Below the pieces are notes generated by a model. It made no database searches and had not been told where the DNA came from. It saw only the letters and a program-made list of their open reading frames with translations. A stretch of DNA of 64,000 nucleotides from JAVJSD01 sp040219575 (GTDB lineage: Bacteria > Planctomycetota > Planctomycetia > Pirellulales > Pirellulaceae), in assembly GCA_040219575.1 (NCBI GenBank), contig JAVJSD010000116.1, positions 62,001-126,000 on the forward strand, given 5' to 3'. Positions within the stretch are counted from its first letter, which is position 1. Each line of letters begins with the position of its first letter. Position numbers and translations under genes: made by a program. This document shows positions 20,039-29,200 of this stretch, in pieces.

Positions 20039-21142
20039 ATGAGTTCCTGGATCGCTGACCGCACCCGCGCCTTCGACAGCAGCGGCATTCGCAAGGTTTT
20101 CGACCTCGCCGCCCAACTTGAAGACCCCATCAACCTCTCGATCGGGCAACCCGACTTCGACGTACCCGAGGTCGTCCGCCGGGCGCTGATCGAGGCCGTG
20201 GAGGGGGGCAAGAACAGCTACGCACTGACGCAGGGGATGCCGATCCTGCGCGAAAAGCTGCAACGGCGAATCGACGCCGAGTACGACCACGCCGACCGCA
20301 AGGTGTTCGTCACCAGCGGCACCAGCGGCGGCCTGGTGCTGGCGCTGTTGTCGATGGTCAATCCCGGCGATGAAGTCATCGTGTTCGATCCGTTCTTCGT
20401 GATGTACGAGCCGCTCTCGCAACTGGTGGGCGGCACACCGGTGGTGATCGACACCCATCCCGACTTCCGCATCGATCTGAACCGGGTGGCCGAGGCGATC
20501 ACGCCCCGCACCAAGATGATCCTGCTCAACAGCCCGGCCAACCCCACCGGCGTGCTGACCAGCGAAGAGGAAGTCCGCGGTTTGGCGGAGTTGGCCGCCA
20601 GGCACGACATCGCGTTGGTCTCGGACGAGATCTATCGCGGTTTCTGCTACGACGAGCCGTTTGTTTCACCGGCCGCATTCAACGAGCGGGCCATCATCAT
20701 CGACGGCTTCTCGAAGAGCCACGCCATGACCGGCTGGCGGCTGGGTTTCGTGCACGGTCCGACCGAGGTGATCGACACGATGACCAAACTGCAGCAGTAC
20801 ACGTTCGTCTGCGCGCCGCAACCGGCGCAGTGGGCGGCCGCCGTGGCGATGGACGTCGACATCGCGCCGTATGTCGACGCCTACCGCGGCAAGCGAGATC
20901 GACTGTACCAGGGGCTCTCCGATCTGTACGAGATCGCCAAACCGGGCGGTGCGTTTTACATGTATCCCAAGGCGCCTGGCGGCAGCGGCAGCCAGTTTGT
21001 CGAACGGGCGATTCAGAACAACCTGCTGATCATTCCCGGCAAGATCTTCAGCCGCCACGACACACATTTCCGCATCTCTTACGCCGCCGACGATCGCGTG
21101 ATCGACCGCGGCATCGAAGTGCTGCGAAAACTCGCCAAATAG
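20039..21142 (+). CDS. PLP-dependent class I/II aminotransferase
   Basis: The 367-residue protein is of the aspartate-aminotransferase superfamily. Features are LSIGQPDFDVPEVVRRAL, the SYALTQGMPILREKL segment, NSPANPTG with the PLP-binding Asn, VSDEIYRGFCYD, the Schiff-base Lys in IIDGFSKSHAMTGWRLG (near residue 228) and the C-terminal Arg in HFRISYA that binds substrate carboxylate. The substrate cannot be told from sequence alone; aspartate or aromatic amino acids are usual in this subgroup. The ATG at 20039 was chosen by homology at MSSWIADRTRAFDSSGIRK; an upstream frame is open to 19820. Confidence 0.9.
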   Translation: MSSWIADRTRAFDSSGIRKVFDLAAQLEDPINLSIGQPDFDVPEVVRRALIEAVEGGKNSYALTQGMPILREKLQRRIDAEYDHADRKVFVTSGTSGGLVLALLSMVNPGDEVIVFDPFFVMYEPLSQLVGGTPVVIDTHPDFRIDLNRVAEAITPRTKMILLNSPANPTGVLTSEEEVRGLAELAARHDIALVSDEIYRGFCYDEPFVSPAAFNERAIIIDGFSKSHAMTGWRLGFVHGPTEVIDTMTKLQQYTFVCAPQPAQWAAAVAMDVDIAPYVDAYRGKRDRLYQGLSDLYEIAKPGGAFYMYPKAPGGSGSQFVERAIQNNLLIIPGKIFSRHDTHFRISYAADDRVIDRGIEVLRKLAK

Positions 21143-21207
21143 CGACGCGCGCGTGCGCCGCAGCAACGATGTGCGGCGCAAACGCTGCGTCAAAGGCAGG
21201 CGATTGG

Positions 21208-21323
21208 GTAGCAGAAGTCGTGAGACTTCTGGAAGTTCAATCGTTGAACGGAGTTCCTGAACCCGTTCGTCTACCGAAGAAGTAAGCCTTGTCGCGCGTC
21301 GGAAGTCTCACGACTTCCGCTAC
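21208..21323. mobile_element. MITE/REP-like inverted-hairpin element, copy 1
   Basis: A 116-base element with 22-base terminal inverted repeats matching at 21 of 22 positions (left GTAGCAGAAGTCGTGAGACTTC in two parts, GTAGCAGAAGTC and GTGAGACTTC). Each arm is itself a hairpin, GAAGTC-GTGA-GACTTC. Related copies are at 45594-45636, 47332-47404 and 60900-60980. It fills most of the gap between the aminotransferase and the giant minus-strand gene. No transposase is present. Confidence 0.75.
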
Positions 21324-21429
21324 GCAGTTTCCGCGCAAAGCCTAACGGCATCGAGAGTGAGGATGAGGAACTCTCACGAGCATCGATTCAAACTGAATTG
21401 CCCGGTCTGCGTTTCCAGACGGAGCCTCG

Positions 21430-24400
21430 TTAGAGAGTCAGGGCCAGGTCGACGTTGGCGGTCTGCCCGGTTTGGGCTTCGACTTCGGCCTGCGCCTGAC
21501 GCTGGGAGCTTTCCTTGACGGTCGAGACGGTGTACTTGCCGGGCTTGACGCCTTTGAACTCGTAGCGGCCCTGGGCGTCGGTCTTGGTCGTCCCCTGGAC
21601 GTTCTTCTGGTCGTCGGCGAGGACGACCTGCAGCCCCGCCTGGGGGCGCGACCCTTCGGTCACACTGCCCACAATCACGGCGCCGGCGGGGGCCGACGCC
21701 TGATCGGTGATCTCGATGCTGGTGGTGAGATGCGAACTCTCGCCCACGTGATTGGTGAATTGGGCGGTGACATCGATCGGGCCGGCTTCCTTCTGTCCGG
21801 GCAGATTCGCCTGCCACTGAGTGAGATTTCCGCCGACCGGCTTGGCGGGAATCATTTTGGCGCCCTGTGGTGGATTGCCGTCCGTCGGCTTGCCCACGAA
21901 GAAGTTCACGTCGGCGACTCCGGAAATGTCGTCGACGCCTTGCACGAGCAGATCGATCGGTTGGTTCACCACGGCCTGCGGAGGCGCTTTCAGGAAGGCG
22001 AGGCCTCGGGGCGGCGTGTCGTCGAACACGACCGACCACTCGGCGGTTCTGGCCGTGACGCCGAGCGGGTCGATCAGCCGCGCCCGGACGATTCTTCGTC
22101 CGACGATTCCGGTGGCGTCGAACTCGGTGCTCCAGTCGTGGAGCGTCACCGAGAACAGGAAGGCTCCGTCTTGCCCGGTGGGCGTGAAGGCGATGGCGGG
22201 AATCTTGGTGCGATCGGAGGTTTGCGTGAGATCGGGGATGAACACGCCGTTGCGGCGCTGCCCGACGGCAAGCTCCAACTGTGAACCGTCGGCGGCGTTG
22301 TCGACGTGCACGCCGACTTTGAATCCCGGCGCCGATCGGGCGTACTGATCGGCGACGATGATCACCCGCGGCCGCATCGACTCCCACGGCGATGTGGAGT
22401 CGCCGCGCCGCGAGAAGTCGGCCTCGTAGCGGTACGTCCGCTCGACGCCGTCGACGTTCAGATGGAACGCACCGTCGGTGTCGTAACCCTCGGCCAACAG
22501 CAGATTCCGCGCGGTCAGCGTCAGCGGAGCGCCGTCGGCCGGCAGCACGCCGCGCAGCACGCCCGAGGTGACGCCCACAAGCCCCGGGATGTCGTCCGCC
22601 GAGAGCACCAACTCGACCATGCACGGCGGTCCCGGCGGCATCTCGTAGGCCTGCAGCGTGACCGTGAGTTGATTGACGCCCGCTTGTTGTGGAACGAAGC
22701 GGCTGCCCATGACGCGGGCGTATTGCCGCGGCGACACGACGTCGAGGGGGTATGTCCAGTTGGAGAGCGATTGCTTGGTCTTGGCGTCGAGCAGTTGAAT
22801 CGTCAGCGGTCCCGACAGGATCGGCAGCGGCGCGCCCGGTTTGGGCGGCTGGGGAGGAAACGCCAACTTCACGGTCGCGCCGGCGGGAACCGCAATCGGC
22901 GGCGAAGGCTGCGGCGCCGTGGAGACGACGGCGATCACTTCACGATCGTCGTCGGTCGGATTCGAGATATAGGCGTAGTACGGCTGCAACTGCTCGGCCG
23001 GCCGCAATCGCAGGCGGTCGAGCGAACTTGTCGGCCCCGCGGGATCGGCGCTGAGCAGCACGCGCAACTGGGGGCCGGCGCTGAGCACCGGCAGGGCGAT
23101 TCGATGGTGGTACACGCGGCCTTCGCTCGTGACCTTGAGCATCACGCCCCGGGCCAAGGTGGATTGCTCCGCGTCGCTGGCCGGGACGAGTTTCAGTTCG
23201 ACGTCGATGTCGCCGCCACCGGTGGTCGGCGTGGCGGACGCCGAAGCGTCAAGCAGCAGCGAAGGCGTGAGGACGTCGACCTCGGGCGGTTGCGCTTCGG
23301 CGGACGTCGCGCCGGGCGAGCCGCCGCTGTTCGGCATGGGAGGCGTCTGCCCATCGACGCGGATTCGCTTCCAGCCGACCACGCACGTCTGCCCCGGCTG
23401 GGACCACGTCAGCGAGTCGTCGACGTCCGGCCCTTGCAGCAACAGAAAGGGAAGCGTACTGCGGCCACCGGCCGCGATGTACTGCCGCGCGACTCCGGCG
23501 TTGAAGGCGGCGCCGTCGATGTCGCGGGCCAGGTACAGGTAGTGCTCGACAAGCCAGTTTCTGCGCTGCGCGAGAAAGTCGGCGCGGTAGCGGGTGTAGG
23601 GATCTCCGCCCGGCTCGTCGAGCAAGGCGACACGCCGTCCGATGGGAACGATCGCCGCCAGTTGCACCTGTTGGGCCGGGGTGGTGAGTGTTTCCAGCCG
23701 CGCGGGGATGAACTCGCAATAGGCCTCGGAAACATCGCTCGCCAATTCATACAGCGACTGGTTGGCTGCGCAGTTCTTATCGTGAACCAGCTTCGGCTCG
23801 AGGGCGGCCAGGCGCTGCTGAAGCGCCGCGTACTGCTGGTGTGGAAAGTCTCCCAGCAGCAAGAGGTCGATGGCCCAACCGATGCGGCGCTGGAGCGCCG
23901 CCGAGTCGGCTTCACCAGGCGCCACCAGGGAGCAGGCGTCGAAGTCGGTGATGTCCGCCGTGCGCCGATCCTCGGCGAGGACCTGCATGTGCAACCGCAG
24001 TTCCAGATCCTGCAGCGCCAGCCACAGGCTCCGCCGGCCGTCCGCGTCGAGCCACGGCGTTTCGAGCAGCGCCCGCATCTGCCGCGCGACCGCGGCGTTG
24101 GCGCCCGACTCGGCGCCGCGGCGGCAGAGTTGCTGGACCTGCTCGTCGGTCCAGGGACGGGCGAGCGCCTCGAGACTGTCGGCCAACGGCGCGGCTTGCT
24201 GCCGCACCGTTTCGATCCGCTCGCCCAACGCGTCCGGGTCGAGCGGCGGCTGATCGAAATCGAAGGCCAGCGACGCATCGAGTTGGTGGGCGAATTGAAT
24301 CGCACGTCGCCAGGCGATATCCATCTCCGGCGCGTACTGCAGGTAGGCGCCGTATTGCGGCAGTCGCCGCCGCGCTTCATCGAGCGCGTTGTAGGCTTCG

Positions 24401-26190
24401 CGAATTGTGGCCTGGTGCGCCACGACGCCTTCCAGTTGGTACTGCGCCTTGCTGAACGTTTCCGCGGCGTCGCCGGCGGGCGCGTAGCCCGGGTTCAGCA
24501 ACAGCACCTCCCCCTCGTGTCGAAGCTGGGAGGCGGTTGTGAGCGCGGCCTGAGTCCACACGAACGAGCGCCCGGCGATCATGGCGAGCTCCCCCAACCG
24601 CATGACGCGGATCGCCTGGCGCACGACGTCGAGTTGCCAGGCCGAGGCGGGAATCTCCGCCGCCAAGCCGGCCAGCCGCCGCACAAAATACGTTTCAACG
24701 AACTGCGGCTGGGGCTGACGGTGCGCGATCAACTGGTCCAGCGTCGTCACCATGACGGGCGTCGGCTCGGTGGAGCGGTAGAGCGCGTCGACGGCCGCCA
24801 GCGCAACGTCGACCCCGGCCGACTTCGCCGTCGCTTGATTGAATTTGTCGATCAGTTGGGCGAGTTGCGCCGCCGCTTTGTCGGGCGTTTGCCCCGGCGC
24901 CGGCGACTGAATCTGCTTCACGATCGGGGCCAGTTGCTGCGCGACCGTGGGATCCGCCACGTGCCCCTGCTCGCGCAACATGGCGAGCGACTGCGGCGTC
25001 GCCAACGCCAACGCGATGTGCGATTGCTCGATGCGCTTCTCGATCAACGACAGATTGACTTGCAGGTCGTGATTGACGAGATCTCCCTGTGCGCCGTCTC
25101 GCCATTGCCGCTCGGCCATCTGCACGGCGTGCTCGAAGTGCAGGTAAAAACGGGGCTGAAGATCGGGCAGCCGGCCGGCCCGCATTGCGTCACGTCGCGT
25201 CCAAGCATCGACAAGCCACTGGGGATAGTCGCGGCTGGGAAGCTGCTCGATCGGATGATTGAACGTGTGGGACTCACGCATGGAGACGGCGATCACGTTG
25301 AAGTCCGGGGCGTCTCCCAGCAGCAGCGGCGTCTGCTCCACCCCTTGGGTCGCCGCCGCCCAACGCCCCACGTGGTCGCGGACGAATTGATGCAACTCAC
25401 GGGCCGATACGCGTCCATCGTATTCGTCTCCCCCGTTCCAGCCATCGGCGGCGCCGCGCAGTCCCATCTCGAAATAGTAGCCAAACCCGGTGCGGCGGAA
25501 CGATTCGGAGTTGAGCGCCGTCTGACCGGGGCTGCAACTGGTAAGCGTCAGGCGGTGAGGATCGTCCACCGCCGCGACCTCGGCGGGAATCCTCGAGGCG
25601 ACATCGACCGAAGCCAGATCGAGGATCGGATCGTGGATCGGACGGACGATGTCGAGCACCACCAATTTGTTCCGCGCCGCGCAGCGCCGCACCTGCAACA
25701 GCACGTCGCGGAGCAGGATGCGGGCCGCTAGCTCGCTGTTCTGGCTGGCGTCGTTCAAACAGATGCGGCCTTGCTGATCGACGTGCGAATGCCCCGTCAC
25801 GTAGACGACGACCGTATCACCGGGACCGAACAGGCTGAGGTCGGCCAGCTGCGCTTCGATCCGGTGAACGACGGCTCCCGAGCTTCCAATTTTTCCGGCC
25901 GTGCGAAAGTAGTGGTGCAGCAGCAGCGATTCGCGGTCGTGAACAACGGCGGCGTCGGCCGTCAAATCGGAGCCTACCGGCCGGTCGCTGCAAACGAACA
26001 CGAGAAAGGGCGCCGGCGGGGGGTAGATGAGCGAGGCCAAACCGATCGCGGCCCCCAGCATCAACAGTCCGATCACGCTCCACACGGCGACACGCCGACT
26101 GCGCATCGTGGGCAGCAGAACGCCCTCGGGCAGCGGTCGGGGACGTCGGGCCGCGGCGCGACGCCCAGCAAGCAGCGAAGGTTGCAACAT
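21430..26190 (-). CDS. Giant membrane protein with degenerate caspase-like domain
   Basis: The 1586-residue protein has a transmembrane helix near residues 35-56 (VAVWSVIGLLMLGAAIGLAS). A caspase/peptidase-C14-like domain follows (about 60-300). The His region is VVYVTGHSHVDQQGR near 133. The second core strand is LVVLDIVRP near 176, where active homologues have a Cys after LDA or LDC, so the nucleophile is missing. The ending LTLTSCSPGQ, FGYYFEMGLRGAADG and ARELHQFV match the C-terminal part of such domains. Residues 300-930 are helical. The last 85 residues form a carboxypeptidase-regulatory-like beta domain (VLADDQKNVQGTTKTD, KGVKPGKYTV). It starts 12 bases after the upstream giant gene's stop, so they form an operon. 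Confidence 0.85.
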   Translation of the reverse strand: MLQPSLLAGRRAAARRPRPLPEGVLLPTMRSRRVAVWSVIGLLMLGAAIGLASLIYPPPAPFLVFVCSDRPVGSDLTADAAVVHDRESLLLHHYFRTAGKIGSSGAVVHRIEAQLADLSLFGPGDTVVVYVTGHSHVDQQGRICLNDASQNSELAARILLRDVLLQVRRCAARNKLVVLDIVRPIHDPILDLASVDVASRIPAEVAAVDDPHRLTLTSCSPGQTALNSESFRRTGFGYYFEMGLRGAADGWNGGDEYDGRVSARELHQFVRDHVGRWAAATQGVEQTPLLLGDAPDFNVIAVSMRESHTFNHPIEQLPSRDYPQWLVDAWTRRDAMRAGRLPDLQPRFYLHFEHAVQMAERQWRDGAQGDLVNHDLQVNLSLIEKRIEQSHIALALATPQSLAMLREQGHVADPTVAQQLAPIVKQIQSPAPGQTPDKAAAQLAQLIDKFNQATAKSAGVDVALAAVDALYRSTEPTPVMVTTLDQLIAHRQPQPQFVETYFVRRLAGLAAEIPASAWQLDVVRQAIRVMRLGELAMIAGRSFVWTQAALTTASQLRHEGEVLLLNPGYAPAGDAAETFSKAQYQLEGVVAHQATIREAYNALDEARRRLPQYGAYLQYAPEMDIAWRRAIQFAHQLDASLAFDFDQPPLDPDALGERIETVRQQAAPLADSLEALARPWTDEQVQQLCRRGAESGANAAVARQMRALLETPWLDADGRRSLWLALQDLELRLHMQVLAEDRRTADITDFDACSLVAPGEADSAALQRRIGWAIDLLLLGDFPHQQYAALQQRLAALEPKLVHDKNCAANQSLYELASDVSEAYCEFIPARLETLTTPAQQVQLAAIVPIGRRVALLDEPGGDPYTRYRADFLAQRRNWLVEHYLYLARDIDGAAFNAGVARQYIAAGGRSTLPFLLLQGPDVDDSLTWSQPGQTCVVGWKRIRVDGQTPPMPNSGGSPGATSAEAQPPEVDVLTPSLLLDASASATPTTGGGDIDVELKLVPASDAEQSTLARGVMLKVTSEGRVYHHRIALPVLSAGPQLRVLLSADPAGPTSSLDRLRLRPAEQLQPYYAYISNPTDDDREVIAVVSTAPQPSPPIAVPAGATVKLAFPPQPPKPGAPLPILSGPLTIQLLDAKTKQSLSNWTYPLDVVSPRQYARVMGSRFVPQQAGVNQLTVTLQAYEMPPGPPCMVELVLSADDIPGLVGVTSGVLRGVLPADGAPLTLTARNLLLAEGYDTDGAFHLNVDGVERTYRYEADFSRRGDSTSPWESMRPRVIIVADQYARSAPGFKVGVHVDNAADGSQLELAVGQRRNGVFIPDLTQTSDRTKIPAIAFTPTGQDGAFLFSVTLHDWSTEFDATGIVGRRIVRARLIDPLGVTARTAEWSVVFDDTPPRGLAFLKAPPQAVVNQPIDLLVQGVDDISGVADVNFFVGKPTDGNPPQGAKMIPAKPVGGNLTQWQANLPGQKEAGPIDVTAQFTNHVGESSHLTTSIEITDQASAPAGAVIVGSVTEGSRPQAGLQVVLADDQKNVQGTTKTDAQGRYEFKGVKPGKYTVSTVKESSQRQAQAEVEAQTGQTANVDLALTL

Positions 26191-26202
26191 GGGATTGGGG
26201 AC

Positions 26203-29200
26203 CTAGGGAGCGGCCAGCGGAGGCGAGGGACGGACGTCGCCGGGCTGCGGCGCCGGGATGTCGCGGAGGTCGAGCACGCTGCCCCGCGCCTGCGCGTCGG
26301 TCTTGAGCGCGTCGAGCGACACCACGCCGATGCCGCGCAGCTGTTCCAACGCCTCGCTTTCGGCGACCGGCCAGAACAATCCGGTGTAGCGGCCGATACT
26401 GGGGTAGAAACGATGTTCGACGCCGGCGGCGTCGACGCCTTGCACCCGCGCCCAATGCACTTTCCCCGGGGCGTTCTGCAGGCGAACAACGAGGCACGAT
26501 TGCGGGGCGCGGACGCCCGGGCGAACCTCCACATAGTGCGACTCCACGGCCACCGACTCCACCGCCACCGACTGGTCGACCGCGCGGATCACGCTGCCCG
26601 CCAGATCGTCGAGCGACTTGTGCGCCGCCGTGCGCCGCAGGACGCCCGCCAGGGGAGTTTGCTGATCGGCGTTCCACCACACCCGCAACTGGGGACGCTT
26701 CGCCGCGCCGGAGTCATCGACCGGCCAGGCCGCCGCGAGCAGACTCCAGGTCGGCATCGGGTATCCCGGCAGCGGCCCCCACTGCAGCGCGCCGGGAGGC
26801 TGATCGGCGTGCAGCGGCGACGCTTCGATCCAAATCTGCCGCGGGTGGACTTGTTGAATTCGATTCGCGTCGGCCCGTGGAGATCGCTCCAAGGCCAACG
26901 ACATCTGCACACGCTGGTCGGCGAGCGACTGCGCGTTGAGCACCGTGCCGACCCAGCCGTCGGCCGTGGCGCTGGGGCGTTGCGGGAAACGCCGCCGCGC
27001 GTAGTCAAAGCGCGAGATGGACAGCCCTTGCGATGTCCGGTCGAGTTGCAGGGGGAGCAGGTCGCCGGGCGCCAAGGAGATTTCGGTCCGCAACTGAGAG
27101 TCGGCGTTGATGCGCAAATCATACGTGCCCGGCTTGAGCGGCTCCGAGAACCAGTACTCGCCGCCGCCGGAATTGCCCACCTCCAGCAAACGCCGCTGCT
27201 TGCTATCCGCCGAATCCGCGTCGAACGACTCCATCCAATAGCGCAGTCGATGTCCCAAAGCGGCTTTGAGCGTCGACGCCAGCGCGGCGCTCTGCCCGAC
27301 CACGTAGAACTTGCCCGGCGGAAAGAAGGTCTCCACGATCTCGAACTGACGCCGCGCGAGTTGCTCCTCGCCGTTTTCGACCTTGAAGCCGATGATGTTC
27401 AGCGACACGCCGCCGTCGTCGAAGGCTTCGGTCAGCGCGGCGGTGATCGATTGCTTCTTCGGGTTGGCGACCGGGTCGTTTTCGAAGGAGTTGTCGACGC
27501 CGTCGGTGATGACCACGATCGTTCGAAAGCCGGAAGCCTCGAGCACGTCGGACTTGGCCGCCAGAATCGTCCGCACAATCGGCGACTGATTCCAGGGGGT
27601 CACCCGCCCCGGCGCGATGCGCTCCATCAGCGACGTCATTTGACCGGGGTCCTTCGGATTCCAGACGATCGGCGGCTGCACGCGGCGAATGGTGGTGGCG
27701 GGATCGATCGCGGTCCGGTCGGGTCCGACCGCCTCGCCGAACAGCCACACACTCACTTGCACGCCGGCGGGCAGATCGCTCAGCACCTCCCGCAGGGCGG
27801 CCGCCGCCTCGCGGTACTTCGTGGTCGCGGACGACTCCGCGCCGCGCGGCGGTCCCATGCTGCCGGAGCAATCCAGCACGAAGGCCACGGCCCCGGAGCC
27901 GTCGCCCAGTTCCTGGTGCAACTGCGGCGAGGCGACCAGCGAGACGTTCGCCCCGTCGCGCTGTGGGTAGCGGTGGTTCATCGTCTCGGGCAGCAAGTGC
28001 AAGTCGACTGGAACGCGGCCGGACAGCAACTGACCGCGGAAGAATCCGCTGAGCGTGATCGCGGCGTGGTCGACCGTTTGCTCGTGCGGGAGCTTCTTCT
28101 CGGCGGCGTCGAGCACGGGACTGTCGATCGTGCAGAGCACCGAGGCGACACGGTTTTCGGGGCCGAGCTTGCGGACGATCCTTTCTCCCTGGCGCGGCTG
28201 CAAAACCTGCAGCGACTTGTCGCCGTCGAGCCAGGCGACCGGGAAACCGAGAGGAGGCGGGGCGTCGTTGTCGGCGATTTTCTCCAAGGCGGCCTCGGCG
28301 GCGCTCGCCTTCTCCTCGCCCGAACCGTTCGCTTTCGCGGACGTAATCTGGTACTCGATCTCCACACGGCGCTGCGTGGTCAGATCGAGCAACGGCAGCG
28401 GCGCGACCTCCAGTCCGCGGGCGTTGATCAGCCGCACGCGCATCGCCGGGGTGGCGGTCGACGACGGGTCGAGAAGCTGCGCATCGGCCAGGTACGAGAG
28501 CCCCGCATGGCGGAAATAGGGTTCGGCGTGGGGATCGAGCGCGTACCAGCGATCGCCCAGCGCGCGATCGGCCTGGAACAGGGTCAGATCGTGCAGCCGG
28601 CGTCGCCGATAGTCGACCGCCGGCTTGACTTCCAGCGCGGCCGCCTGGGCGCCGTCGATGCGCCGCGCCAAGCAGTCGGCGATGCGCAGCGAAGCCAGCG
28701 ACTGCTTGTCATCGGCCTTCGGGGCGCGGCGGACCATCGCCTGAATCTCGTTGGGCATCCAGTTCCAACGGTTCTGAATCTGCCGGCCGGCCGCCGTCAG
28801 CGACTTCCACCACTGCTGCTCCACCTCGAACACGTCGAGGCGATGGCGGACCTGGTCGTAGGTCTCCCAATTCGGATTGGAGCTCTCCTCGAACACGCGC
28901 CGCCCCAGCATGGCCAGCGCCAGGCGGCCTTGCCAATGCGCGCTGCGCATGACGCGCTGCTCTTGCTGCGCGGCGTCGGCGCGGACCGACTCCACCTTCG
29001 ACGAGGCGCTGGCTTCCAGCGGCGCCGCGTTGCTCCGCCGGCGGTGATCGTCGAGGAGCTGTTGACGGGTCCTGCGACGGCCTTCCTCGAGCATCTTCAT
29101 CCGCAGCCGCCAGTCGCTGGGCGGCACGAGCAACGCGTGGCGCACTTCGCGCCAGTCGACGGCGCTGGGGCTGGTCGTCAGAGCGGCAGTGACGTCGCGA

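Noticed and set aside
22306..25731. A 1141-codon open frame on the plus strand
   Set aside because: It lies antisense to the pseudo-caspase gene, is rich in Arg, Gly and His and has no domain. Long antisense frames are normal in GC-rich DNA with strong third-base bias.
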